DNA of 64,000 nt from an uncultured Mordavella sp. (GTDB lineage: Bacteria; Bacillota; Clostridia; Lachnospirales; Lachnospiraceae), in NCBI GenBank assembly GCA_902406105.1, contig CABPCP010000001.1:1-64000 (forward strand), read 5' to 3'. The notes under the pieces were generated by a model that saw only the letters and a program-made list of their open reading frames with translations, was not told the DNA's origin and searched no databases. The position numbers and the translations under genes were made by a program. How positions within the stretch are numbered: the first letter of the stretch is position 1; every line of letters begins with the position of its first letter. Shown piece by piece: positions 44,444 to 52,110 of this stretch.

Positions 44444-46147
44444 ATGGAGCTGGAAGGCTGCAGAGAGAAGATTATTTCCCAGGACTATTGGGACTTTATC
44501 ATACCAGGCTATCGAAGAGACCAAGAAATCCTAAGTTCGCCGGAAAGGTTCTGTGTCCAGGAGGCGGGATTAGGCTACCGGATCGTGTCTGTAGACAGTC
44601 GGACGACGGGAGACCTGACTTTTGAGAATTATGGATACCCTTCTATTCCCCAGTGTTATGGACTTTTGGATATGGACGCATTAAATGAGACTGGGATCAG
44701 TACCGTACAGAATTATCCCGCGCTGAATCTGGATGGCAGAGGAATCATGATTGGATTGGTAGATACGGGCATCGATTATACAAACGAGATTTTTAAAGAC
44801 CTGGATGGCCGCACCAGGATCGTAGGAATCTGGGATCAGACGATCCAGACAGGGAGGCCGCCGGAGGGTTTTTTCTACGGGACTGAATATACACAAAGAC
44901 AGATCAATGAGGCGCTGCGCTCTGAGGAACCGGAGGAAGTGGTGCCCAGTCGGGATGAAAACAGCCACGGGACATTTCTAGCCAGTATCGCGGCGGGAAA
45001 TCCGGTGAGCAGTGAGCGGTTTTCCGGGGCGGCTCCGGCCGCGGCCATCGGCGTGGTAAAGCTGAAAGAGGCCAAAGACTATCTGAAAGAATTCTACGCG
45101 ATCAAGCCGGAGGCTGTCTGCTATCAGGAAAATGATATCATGCAGGGGCTTAATTATCTGAACCGTTTGGCCGAGGAAAAGGGACTGCCTCTGGTGCTTT
45201 GTATCGCGCTGGGCACAACTTTTGGCGGACACAATGGAGGTTCCCTGCTTTCCAGGATCCTCAGGGAATACGCCAATACCATTGATCGCTGTGTGGTGAT
45301 CGGGGGAGGAAATGAAGCGGCCTATCGGCATCACTATTTTGGAAGGCTGGATTCTGCCGGAAGCGTCCGGGAAGCGGAGATCCGGGTGGAAGACGGGGTG
45401 GAAGGATTTGCGGCAGAGGTGTGGACCACACTGCCCAATATCGTAACTGCGTACTTAGTGTCGCCTTCCGGGGAGAAGAGCCCTGTCATCTCTCTCAGGC
45501 AGGGAAGTATGTACCGTCTGAATTTCCCTTTTGACGGGACACAGGTAGATGTGGAGTACCGGCTTCTCATTGAAAATGAGGACTCTCAGCTGATCTTCTT
45601 CCGGTTTCAGAACCCGGCGGGAGGGATATGGAAGATTGGAGTAGAGGCGATCCAGATCTCAGAAGGGGAGTTCCATATCTGGCTGCCGCTCCAGGATTTT
45701 TTAAGCGGCGAAGTGTATTTCCTGGAAGCGGACCCGAATACGACGCTGACAGAACCGGGCAGTACGGAGGAAGCGATCACAGTGGCCTTCTATAACGGGG
45801 AGGATAAGGGTGTTGATATTCATTCTGGGAGAGGGTATACTAGAGGTGGATTGATAAAGCCTGATTTTGCGGTGCCGGGAGTAGATATCACAGGATTGGG
45901 GCCAAAGGGAAGATTTGTAAAGAGAACTGGTTCCAGCGCGGCGGTGGGCATCACGGCAGGAGCCTCGGCGCTGATTATGCAGTGGCTGGGAGAACAGCCC
46001 ATGACCATGGGGATCACCACCAGCGCAGTAGCAGGGATCATCATTCTTGGGACAGAACAGGATAATTTCTTGGAATATCCGAACCGGGAATGGGGATATG
46101 GAAGGATGAACGTCTATCAGTCCTTGGACCGCTTGAGAAGGCTGTAG
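44444..46147 (+). CDS. S8 (subtilisin-like) serine protease, Csp-type
   Basis: This 567-residue protein has the catalytic triad: D in IGLVDTGIDY (about 105), H in SRDENSHGTFLASI (about 173) and S in KRTGSSAAVGITAGA (about 495), with the oxyanion asparagine in GGGNEAA. A long insertion (about 300-470) precedes the serine. This is the layout of the CspA/B/C germination and spore-cortex protease group; it has no signal peptide and could act in the cytoplasm or spore. Read-through of a terminator hairpin or its own promoter must supply expression. Confidence 0.87.
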   Translation: MELEGCREKIISQDYWDFIIPGYRRDQEILSSPERFCVQEAGLGYRIVSVDSRTTGDLTFENYGYPSIPQCYGLLDMDALNETGISTVQNYPALNLDGRGIMIGLVDTGIDYTNEIFKDLDGRTRIVGIWDQTIQTGRPPEGFFYGTEYTQRQINEALRSEEPEEVVPSRDENSHGTFLASIAAGNPVSSERFSGAAPAAAIGVVKLKEAKDYLKEFYAIKPEAVCYQENDIMQGLNYLNRLAEEKGLPLVLCIALGTTFGGHNGGSLLSRILREYANTIDRCVVIGGGNEAAYRHHYFGRLDSAGSVREAEIRVEDGVEGFAAEVWTTLPNIVTAYLVSPSGEKSPVISLRQGSMYRLNFPFDGTQVDVEYRLLIENEDSQLIFFRFQNPAGGIWKIGVEAIQISEGEFHIWLPLQDFLSGEVYFLEADPNTTLTEPGSTEEAITVAFYNGEDKGVDIHSGRGYTRGGLIKPDFAVPGVDITGLGPKGRFVKRTGSSAAVGITAGASALIMQWLGEQPMTMGITTSAVAGIIILGTEQDNFLEYPNREWGYGRMNVYQSLDRLRRL

Positions 46148-46184
46148 AGAAATACAGTACATAAATCAAAAGGAGAGATGGACA

Positions 46185-46475
46185 ATGGCAGATTTTTTTG
46201 ATGAACTTGGGAAAACGATCTCAGATGTGGCGGAAGATTTCGGAAAAAAAGCGGAGGACACGATAGAGATCCAGAAGATCAAAGGGCAGATCCGCTCCTT
46301 GAAGCGGGCCAATGAACGGGATCTTCTGGACATTGGGCGGATGGTTTATGACAAATTCCAAAGAGGCGAGATCACAGATCTGGACTGGGTTTCTCTGTGT
46401 GAATCCATTGAGAGCCGGACAGAAGAGATCGAGCGTCAGGAAGAAGAGATTGTCAGGATCAAAGGAGTCTTCTGA
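46185..46475 (+). CDS. Small helical protein of unknown function
   Basis: This 96-residue protein (MADFFDELGKTISDVAEDFG) is predicted to be almost entirely amphipathic helix, with a coiled-coil central and C-terminal part (IESRTEEIERQEEEIVRIKG). Phasin- or band-7-associated proteins have similar starts, but there is no signal peptide or membrane helix. AAAGGAGA precedes the ATG. Its TGA overlaps the start of the lspA-like gene by one base, so the two are translationally coupled. Confidence 0.75.
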   Translation: MADFFDELGKTISDVAEDFGKKAEDTIEIQKIKGQIRSLKRANERDLLDIGRMVYDKFQRGEITDLDWVSLCESIESRTEEIERQEEEIVRIKGVF

Positions 46476-46930
46476 TGATCCCCGCGATGGCAGGTCTTTT
46501 CCTTGTGCTGGTCTGCGTAGATATGGGCGTGAAACAGTACATCGAAGACTTTTTTGAACCGAAAGAAGAGCGAGAGACGATGAGCAGCCATGTGATGCTG
46601 CGCAAAGTATATAACCGGGGATTTATACTGGATACCTTAGACCAGTATCCAAAACTTGTGCAAAGAAGCTCTCTCATCCTGGGAATCGTGCTGCTGGTCT
46701 ATGATCTGCGGCTGTTCCTGACAAAAGGGAGAAGGTTGGAGAAACTGGGGCTTACGCTGTTGAGCGCCGGAGCGTTCAGCAATATCTACGATCGGGTGAT
46801 CCGGGGAAAAGTGATAGACTATATTGGCTTTAAGAGTAGATGGAAATCCCTGTCCAGGATCACAGCAAACCTGGCGGATTTCTATGTGCTGATCGGAAAC
46901 GTTCTGGCGGTACTGGGACGGAGAAAGTAA
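46475..46930 (+). CDS. Signal peptidase II (LspA)-like membrane protease
   Basis: This 151-residue protein has four predicted membrane helices and both LspA active-site motifs: NIYDRVIRGKVIDYIGF (about 109-125) and NLADFYVLIG (about 132-141), carrying the two catalytic aspartates. LspA removes lipoprotein signal peptides after lipid attachment. The N-terminal DMGVKQYIE replaces the usual DQxTK, and the middle NRGFILD is also divergent. It may be a paralogue dedicated to certain substrates. Confidence 0.75.
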   Translation: MIPAMAGLFLVLVCVDMGVKQYIEDFFEPKEERETMSSHVMLRKVYNRGFILDTLDQYPKLVQRSSLILGIVLLVYDLRLFLTKGRRLEKLGLTLLSAGAFSNIYDRVIRGKVIDYIGFKSRWKSLSRITANLADFYVLIGNVLAVLGRRK

Positions 46931-46959
46931 AATTGGGTCTGCTGAGATAAAAGGACACA

Positions 46960-46991
46960 CAGCAGAGGCCGGTTATTCCCGGCCTCTGCTG
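46960..46991 (+). terminator. GC-rich hairpin after the lspA-like gene
   Basis: CAGCAGAGGCCGG (46960-46972) pairs perfectly with CCGGCCTCTGCTG (46979-46991) around a 6-nt loop. It lies between convergent genes and lacks a U-run. Confidence 0.6.
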
Positions 46992-47064
46992 TGCGTCCCT
47001 GATCTCCAACATTTCAATGGGATTTTGTTGAGAGAAAAGTACAGGCGATTAGAGGGGGCGGAAT

Positions 47065-47670
47065 TTATCTTATGACAAGATGTTTGCACATCCCTGTTTT
47101 TCCGCACTTGGGGCAGGTTAATCTGCGTTTTGTAAAAGTGTGATAGCTCTTTATATATTCGTCCATGCTGGGAACAAAGAGTTCCTTACAGTAAGGACAT
47201 TCAAAATAACCAGCTTTAATATCAAGCATCGCGGTCGCGGCTATACCAGCTATTCCCACTGCAACAGAGAACATAATCAATATAATCCGTACAATCGTAG
47301 GCAAATCGATAAAGGCTGCTATTATAATTAGGGCGTATACAGCAATAACAGTAATTGCGCCGGTAATAATGGACAATGCCATTCTTTTTTTATTTTCTTC
47401 ATTTTCTTTCATCAGATTCATCATGTTTCCCTCCGCTTTCTTTTGATAATCAGTTGAGGAAACCTTTTCACCCGAAAGCAAATCGTTGACAGTAATATCT
47501 AATGCCGCACACAATGGCAGCATGAGAGAAACTTCAGGAAGTCCTTTTCCGCACTCCCATTTGGAAATTGTTTTGTCGCTGATGGAAAGTGCATCGGCGA
47601 GCTGCCTTTGGGTAAGGTTCCTTGATTTCCTTGATTCGGCTATAAATTTGCCGATTCGGATTTGGTCCAT
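47065..47670 (-). CDS. XRE regulator with membrane helices and zinc ribbon
   Basis: This 201-residue protein combines an N-terminal XRE helix-turn-helix (LTQRQLADALSISDKTISKWE; about 18-60), two membrane helices (about 95-118 and 125-148) and a C-terminal zinc ribbon (CPYC ... CPKCGKTGMC). The arrangement makes it a membrane-bound transcription factor that could sense an envelope signal. Direct and inverted repeats upstream may be its operator. AGGAGGG precedes the ATG. Confidence 0.8.
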   Translation of the reverse strand: MDQIRIGKFIAESRKSRNLTQRQLADALSISDKTISKWECGKGLPEVSLMLPLCAALDITVNDLLSGEKVSSTDYQKKAEGNMMNLMKENEENKKRMALSIITGAITVIAVYALIIIAAFIDLPTIVRIILIMFSVAVGIAGIAATAMLDIKAGYFECPYCKELFVPSMDEYIKSYHTFTKRRLTCPKCGKTGMCKHLVIR

Positions 47671-47728
47671 TCGTTTCTTCCCTCCTTCCTGCCTTTATTG
47701 TAGGTAACGGGCAGCTTAATAAACACAC

Positions 47729-47798
47729 ACGGAGCGTAGAATTCCTTATATCTGCAGGATATCTACGGAGCGTAGACCTTAATTTTCTACATGCTCCG
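47729..47798. promoter_or_regulatory. Repeated operator-like sequences upstream of the XRE membrane regulator
   Basis: ACGGAGCGTAGA occurs at 47729-47740 and exactly again at 47765-47776, 36 bp apart. The second copy lies in the dyad TCTAC-ggagc-GTAGA, and TCTACATGCTCCG (47786-47798) is a nearly inverted third copy. A minus-strand TATAAT is at 47814-47809. The spacing suggests dimers on one DNA face. Confidence 0.5.
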
Positions 47799-47855
47799 CC
47801 CTAAAAGTATTATACCACTGAGAGGCCAATTGGAGTTTCTGGAAAGACCATCTCT

Positions 47856-47915
47856 AAAAATATAAGGCTCCGGGATCAAGCCATATTGGCGATGATCTCG
47901 GAGCCTTATATTTTT
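47856..47915 (-). terminator. Terminator of argG (bidirectional shape)
   Basis: A 23-bp stem (47856-47878 with 47893-47915, one G-U pair) is flanked by A5 and T5, so it can terminate either strand. The argG gene ends 80 bp upstream on the minus strand. Confidence 0.85.
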
Positions 47916-47997
47916 GTGGATGTAAGCTGCAGGGAACGGAACATTGAAACAGTCATTCCCGGCCTTTTGTGTGGTCTTTGTCTCAACAACCCCGATC

Positions 47998-49224
47998 TTA
48001 CTTCTGATTCTTCTCTACTTCCAGCATTTTCATTGCCCGGACTTTCAGCGGCAGTCCGAAGAGGTTGATGAATCCGTCCGCATCGTGATGGTCATACAGA
48101 TCTCCGGTGGTAAAGCTTGCCAGAGACTCGCTGTAGAGAGAGTATGGGGAAGTGGTTCCGGCTTTGATGATATTTCCCTTATAGAGTTTGAATTTTACTT
48201 CGCCGGTCACGTATTCCTGGGTGCTTTCGATGAACGCCTGGATCGCCTCACGCAGGGGAGTAAACCATTTGCCTTCGTATACAACCTGAGACAGCTTATT
48301 TCCCATCTCTTCTTTCACTTCGTAAGTAGCCCGGTCTAAAACCAGCTCTTCTAACTGCTGGTGGGCTTCATAGAGGATGGTTCCGCCGGGAGTCTCATAG
48401 ACGCCGCGGGATTTCATACCTACAACACGGTTTTCTACGATGTCACAGATTCCGATGCCATGCTTTCCGCCCAGTTCGTTTAATTTGCGGATGATATCGG
48501 AAACTTTCATTTCCTCTCCGTTGATGCTCTTTGGAACACCTTTTTCAAAAGTCATGGTCACATACTCCGGATCGTCCGGGGCATTCTCCGGCGTTACCCC
48601 AAGGACAAGGAGATCGTCATAGTTTGGCTCGTTGGCCGGATCCTCCAGTTCCAGTCCCTCGTGGCTGATGTGCCATAGGTTCCGGTCACGGCTGTAGCTG
48701 TGGCTGGCGTCGAAAGGAAGATCGATGCCGTGCTTATGGCAGTATTCAATCTCATCTTCTCGGGACTGCATGGTCCAGATATCTGTCATCCGCCAAGGAG
48801 CAATGATCTTCAGATCTGGAGCCAATGCCCGGATGCCAAGTTCAAAACGGATCTGGTCGTTTCCTTTTCCAGTCGCGCCGTGACAGATGGCGGAAGCGCC
48901 CTCCTTACGCGCGATCTCTACCAGCTTCTTAGCGATCGCCGGCCTTGCCATGGCTGTTCCCAGCAAATATTTATTTTCATAAATGGCGTGTGCCTGCACG
49001 CAGGGAACTATATAGTTGTCGCAGAAATCATCTACGATATCTTCAATATATAATTTGGAAGCGCCGGATAATTTGGCACGTTCATCCAGTCCTTCCAGCT
49101 CTTCGCCCTGTCCGCAGTTGACGCAGCAGCAGATGACTTCATAACCAAAATTCTCTTTTAACCATGGGATGACAGCAGTGGTGTCCAGTCCGCCGGAATA
49201 AGCTAATACAACTTTCTCTTTCAT
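47998..49224 (-). CDS. argG: Argininosuccinate synthase
   Basis: This 408-residue enzyme joins citrulline and aspartate with ATP in arginine biosynthesis. The PP-loop AYSGGLDTTA is at about residues 8-17, and GATGKGNDQIRFE (about 115) and SRDRNLWHISHEG (about 178) are conserved substrate motifs. AGGAGG precedes the ATG at 49224; the 20 in-frame codons upstream are leader. argH is not in this window, so argG is transcribed alone here. Confidence 0.95.
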   Translation of the reverse strand: MKEKVVLAYSGGLDTTAVIPWLKENFGYEVICCCVNCGQGEELEGLDERAKLSGASKLYIEDIVDDFCDNYIVPCVQAHAIYENKYLLGTAMARPAIAKKLVEIARKEGASAICHGATGKGNDQIRFELGIRALAPDLKIIAPWRMTDIWTMQSREDEIEYCHKHGIDLPFDASHSYSRDRNLWHISHEGLELEDPANEPNYDDLLVLGVTPENAPDDPEYVTMTFEKGVPKSINGEEMKVSDIIRKLNELGGKHGIGICDIVENRVVGMKSRGVYETPGGTILYEAHQQLEELVLDRATYEVKEEMGNKLSQVVYEGKWFTPLREAIQAFIESTQEYVTGEVKFKLYKGNIIKAGTTSPYSLYSESLASFTTGDLYDHHDADGFINLFGLPLKVRAMKMLEVEKNQK

Positions 49225-49286
49225 AGTGAATCCTCCTGAATCTATGTATTTTTCTAGTGTGTTCCTGTTTTCTCGCCGTAACAAAT

Positions 49287-49315
49287 ACTATACACTAAAG
49301 TTTATAAATATGCAA
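49287..49315 (-). promoter_or_regulatory. Promoter of argG
   Basis: On the minus strand TTGCAT (49315-49310), 17 bp, TATAGT (49292-49287). The surrounding AT-rich sequence could contain ArgR boxes, but no clear site stands out. Confidence 0.6.
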
Positions 49316-49406
49316 GAAAAAAATGAAATAAATTTAATAATATGCAAAATATGCAATAGAAATGTATAAAATATAGAATTATATAAAAATCTGCGGAAAG
49401 AAACGG

Positions 49407-49466
49407 TTGACATATATCGGTAATCGATATAATATATAGATAAACAATATATCGACAATCTATATA
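49407..49466 (+). promoter_or_regulatory. Promoter with two PadR-type operators
   Basis: TTGACA (49407-49412) is followed by TATATCG-gtaat-CGATATA (49413-49431) and TATATCG-acaat-CTATATA (49448-49466). The centres are 35 bp apart. The first dyad covers the -35/-10 spacer and a TATAAT-like -10, so binding would block RNA polymerase. These are the likely autoregulatory sites of the PadR protein encoded next. Confidence 0.75.
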
Positions 49467-49499
49467 TAAAAAACAAGCATTTCAAAAAGGAGGATGAAA

Positions 49500-49835
49500 A
49501 TGGCGGTTGATAAAAGTTTGATCTCAGGAAGTACGTCTATGCTGATCCTAAAACTTCTTGAAGAAAAAGATATGTATGGATATGAAATGATCGAGACGCT
49601 CCGGGATAAATCCCGGAATGTATTTGAGCTGAAGGCCGGGACTTTGTACCCCCTGCTCCATGGGATGGAATCCAAAGGATATGTAGAATCTTATGAGCAG
49701 GATGTCCTGGGGAAAACCAGGAAATATTACCGGCTGACCAAGGAGGGAAAGCGTTATCTAAAAACGAAGAAAGAGGAATGGGAAGAGTATTCCAAGGCAG
49801 TCGCGGGTGTTCTTGGAGGTGTATGTTATGGATAG
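49500..49835 (+). CDS. PadR-family transcriptional regulator
   Basis: This 111-residue protein is a PadR winged helix (SGSTSMLILKLLEEKDMYGY, then LKAGTLYPLLHGMESKGYVE and KTRKYYRLTKEGKRYL) with a short C-terminal dimerisation helix. Small PadR-s2 regulators repress nearby transporter or envelope genes. AAAGGAGG is 7 bases before the ATG at 49500 and too close to the ATG at 49494. Its stop overlaps the next start by 8 bp, so it co-regulates the HAAS-SEDS gene. Confidence 0.92.
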   Translation: MAVDKSLISGSTSMLILKLLEEKDMYGYEMIETLRDKSRNVFELKAGTLYPLLHGMESKGYVESYEQDVLGKTRKYYRLTKEGKRYLKTKKEEWEEYSKAVAGVLGGVCYG

Positions 49836-51171
49836 GAAGGAATATCTGGATACCCTGGCTGAGCAGATACGGTCAAAGCCGGCGGCCGCGGCTGTGCAGC
49901 GGGAGATCGAGGATCACATTGAAGAACAAAAGGAAGCTTTCCTAGCCCAGGGAATGTCAGGATCAGAGGCGGAGGAGGCGGCCGTCCAGGAGATGGGAGA
50001 TCCAGTGGAGACAGGCGTGGCCATGGATCTGATACACCGGCCCCAGATGCCTTGGGGAAGCATTGCCCTGATCGCTTTTTTGAGCGTGGCGGGAATGGCG
50101 TTTCGTTTTCTCCTTGCGGCAAAACTGCCGGATGTAATCTTTATGACTGGGGATGTGACCACTCAGGGGATCTACCTGTGCCTGGGACTGGCCCTGATGA
50201 TCGGGATCTGCCTGGCGGATTACAGCAGGATCGGAAGGAGAGCCAGAACATGGACCCTCGTACTGGCGCTGGCCCTCTTGGCGGGAAACACATTTACAGG
50301 CGTAGTGGTCAATGGGATGAGCGGGTACCTGTACTTTATGGGGTATGTGGTCAGTATAAGTCTGATCTGGCCGCTGTTTGCCCCATTGTATGGCGGAATC
50401 GTGTATCATTACCAGAAGAAAGGATATCTGGGATTGGGGATGTGCCTGCTTTGGACACTCCCTGGAGTGATAGCGGCTGCAAGCTGTTCCGGCCCAGGGG
50501 CGGCGCTGCTGCTGCTGATCATTGACCTGGTGATTCTTGGTATCGCGGTGTGGAAGAAATGGTTCCCTGCGGCAAGAAAAAAAGTGCTGTTCGGATTAGG
50601 GTGCGCGGTGATCCTGCTGCCGGCCCTGAGCGCGGGGATCACGCTGCTGTTTGGAAACGAGTATCAGAAAGTAAGGCTTGCCGCACTGTTCGGCAGGGTT
50701 GACCAGGGAGGAAACTGGGCGCGCCAGACCCTCCAAGATATCCTTGGCAGCAGTAAGCTTATTGGGGCAAGCCAGCAGATGTTGGATCAGGAAGAAGCAT
50801 TTTCGGCAGCAGACTTTGTGCTTACCTATATTACAGGATATTATGGGATCCTGGCGGCGCTGGTACTGATCGGGCTGATCCTGTATCTGGTGTTCCGTCT
50901 GTTCCGGGTATCTCTGCAGCAGAAGAACCGGCTGGGAATGTTGATGGGCGCGGGAAGCGCCGTGGTCATGACAGCGCAGGTGCTGATCTATGTGCTGTGC
51001 AATATGGGGATCATTCTTCCAGGAACGATCTACTGTCCCTTCCTTACCGGCGGCGGAACGGTGATGCTGGTCACCTATGTGATCTTTGGAATACTGCTGT
51101 CAGTCTACCGGTATCAGGATATCCCCTTGGAGGAAGGGGAAAGAGCGCGGCGGCTCTCCCTTGACAAATAA
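49828..51171 (+). CDS. HAAS-domain/SEDS (FtsW/RodA-like) fusion protein
   Basis: This 447-residue protein begins with a cytosolic HAAS domain (about 1-60; IEDHIEEQKEAFLAQGMSGS, then EEAAVQEMGDP), usually found on proteins controlled by PadR regulators. About ten membrane helices follow. The last part matches the SEDS C-terminal signature: AADFVLTYITGYYG (D329, equivalent to the SEDS catalytic aspartate in TDFIF), and PFLTGGGTVMLVTYVIFGIL. SEDS proteins polymerise glycan strands of peptidoglycan. The EELG part of the catalytic loop is changed to TGYYG, so activity is not certain. GGAGGTG precedes the ATG at 49828. Confidence 0.8.
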   Translation: MDRKEYLDTLAEQIRSKPAAAAVQREIEDHIEEQKEAFLAQGMSGSEAEEAAVQEMGDPVETGVAMDLIHRPQMPWGSIALIAFLSVAGMAFRFLLAAKLPDVIFMTGDVTTQGIYLCLGLALMIGICLADYSRIGRRARTWTLVLALALLAGNTFTGVVVNGMSGYLYFMGYVVSISLIWPLFAPLYGGIVYHYQKKGYLGLGMCLLWTLPGVIAAASCSGPGAALLLLIIDLVILGIAVWKKWFPAARKKVLFGLGCAVILLPALSAGITLLFGNEYQKVRLAALFGRVDQGGNWARQTLQDILGSSKLIGASQQMLDQEEAFSAADFVLTYITGYYGILAALVLIGLILYLVFRLFRVSLQQKNRLGMLMGAGSAVVMTAQVLIYVLCNMGIILPGTIYCPFLTGGGTVMLVTYVIFGILLSVYRYQDIPLEEGERARRLSLDK

Positions 51172-51189
51172 GAACCCATTGCATATAAT
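51161..51189 (+). promoter_or_regulatory. Consensus promoter of tmRNA
   Basis: Perfect TTGACA (51161-51166), 17 bp, perfect TATAAT (51184-51189). The -35 box overlaps the last codons of the SEDS gene. The predicted start near 51196 gives a 5' leader of about 47 nt to be processed. Confidence 0.9.
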
Positions 51190-51242
51190 GAAATGGCTAT
51201 CAAAAGAAAGACAGTCTGCGAACCAGAGAGAGCGTAAAACAA

Positions 51243-51592
51243 GGGCTTGTACTGGTTTCGACGGGGGTCTGGAAGTTGGGGAAGCCATCCGTAGCGGGAC
51301 ACTACGTTAAAAGTTCCACTTAAATATAAACGCAGACGATAGACAGTTAGCGTACGCTGCCTAATTTTGGCAGTAGTCGGCCTTAGGTCATCCGCTGCTT
51401 AAGTCACCGGCTTCAAAAAAGGCGGAGCACTTCACCTCCAAAGCTTTGAGGAGATGGAAGAACTTATGAAGCTACTGAAGTCAGAAGCCTGTCATTAGGC
51501 GTCTGGCCAAGGGAATGTCAAAATAATGACTGTGATGGGAGATGCCCTGGTGGATGGGCTTTCGGACGCGGGTTCGATTCCCGCCAGGTCCA
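51243..51592 (+). ncRNA. ssrA: tmRNA (transfer-messenger RNA)
   Basis: The 5' end GGGCTTGTACTGGTTTCGAC and the 3' end GGTTCGATTCCCGCCAGGTCC-A form the tRNA-like domain: acceptor GGGCTTG with CAGGTCC (G-U pairs allowed), T arm GCGGG-TTCGATT-CCCGC, discriminator A; CCA is not encoded. The 350-nt middle part carries the tag frame and pseudoknots. tmRNA rescues stalled ribosomes and marks their products for proteolysis, including by ClpXP. Confidence 0.96.
51332..51364 (+). other. tmRNA proteolysis-tag reading frame
   Basis: The tag frame reads ADDRQLAYAA followed by TAA (51362-51364), if the resume codon is GCA at 51332; AAC directly before it could add Asn. It ends in AYAA, close to the LAA-type C-terminus recognised by ClpX. 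Confidence 0.8.
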
Positions 51593-51613
51593 CTTGACCG
51601 CGAAGTGACGAAC

Positions 51614-51695
51614 CCCGCATATGCCATGGGATATGCGGGAGGCGCTTTGACTGAGGTGAACAGAAATAAGGACAGCTTACGCTGTCCTTATTTTA
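51614..51695 (+). terminator. Two hairpins terminating tmRNA
   Basis: CCCGCATAT (51614-51622) pairs with ATATGCGGG (51631-51639). AATAAGGACAGC (51665-51676) pairs with GCTGTCCTTATT (51681-51692), followed by TTA. The second hairpin is a classic terminator. Confidence 0.85.
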
Positions 51696-51771
51696 CTATG
51701 GGGCATGGCTCTGTTGAGTTTATGAAATATTAACCACCTGTTATGCTGGGGGCGCGGCGCTGCCGGGACGG

Positions 51772-51799
51772 TTGACATTCTAGGAGCATTTGCTATAAT
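51772..51799 (+). promoter_or_regulatory. Promoter of the antitoxin RNA
   Basis: Perfect TTGACA (51772-51777), 16 bp, perfect TATAAT (51794-51799). No protein start follows, so it drives a small RNA. Confidence 0.8.
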
Positions 51800-51805
51800 A
51801 TACTT

Positions 51806-51911
51806 AACAAGACAGCCGATACGATAGAGCAAACCTATCCGTTTCCGGCAAAGTTATCAGTAACTAGAAATAGCACCTCAAAAGCTTGGCCAGAGCTGGG
51901 GTGCTATTTTC
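51806..51911 (+). ncRNA. Putative antisense RNA antitoxin of a type I toxin-antitoxin locus
   Basis: Transcription from the strong promoter would begin near 51806 and stop at the terminator at 51868-51911, giving about 105 nt with no protein frame. The 3' 44 nt are antisense to the end of the toxin gene on the other strand. A second region, CCGTTTCCGGCAAAG (51839-51853), is complementary with small gaps to the toxin mRNA's SD region (minus strand 52008-51996, CTTGCGGAAGGGG). Known relatives (RatA, SR4, SR5, Fst RNAII) act the same way by blocking translation or promoting decay. This RNA is predicted, not shown. Confidence 0.7.
51868..51911. terminator. Bidirectional terminator shared by toxin and antitoxin transcripts
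   Basis: AAATAGCACC (51868-51877) pairs with GGTGCTATTT (51900-51909) with an inner AGCT/AGCT stem. T-rich sequence follows on the plus strand. On the minus strand the toxin stop codon (51906-51904) lies inside the stem, as in Fst- and TxpA-type loci. Confidence 0.8.
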
Positions 51912-51987
51912 TATGGGTATAATTCAGAATTGCTACAATTAAGAGACCAACGGTCAGTATAATCATGAACTCTTCATATGTACTCAT
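51904..51987 (-). CDS. BsrE/TxpA-like 27-residue type I toxin
   Basis: This 27-residue frame begins MSTYEEFMIILTVGLLIVAI and ends LNYTHRK: a short polar start, one membrane helix and a basic tail. That is the pattern of the BsrE/BsrG/TxpA/YonT toxins (BsrE starts MSTFQALMLML). Such peptides insert into the membrane and disturb it. GGGGTGG is 7-8 bases before the ATG, which fits the strong SD of this family. It converges on the antitoxin RNA transcribed from the other strand, and the two share a terminator. It is far below usual gene-calling length, so it is easily missed. Confidence 0.8.
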   Translation of the reverse strand: MSTYEEFMIILTVGLLIVAILNYTHRK

Positions 51988-52110
51988 ATCAACCACCCCT
52001 TCCGCAAGACTCGGAAACGGCGGTATGCACCCTATCGGCTGTCCGGGTAAATATATTGTTGCTGTATGCCCCGGTGGCCTGGTATTGACGCACCGGGCGG
52101 TTTTTATTTG

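Noticed and set aside
51838..51900. CRISPR tracrRNA-like segment (ACTAGAAATAGC)
   Set aside because: The resemblance is a few bases only; there is no repeat array and the region fits an antisense RNA.
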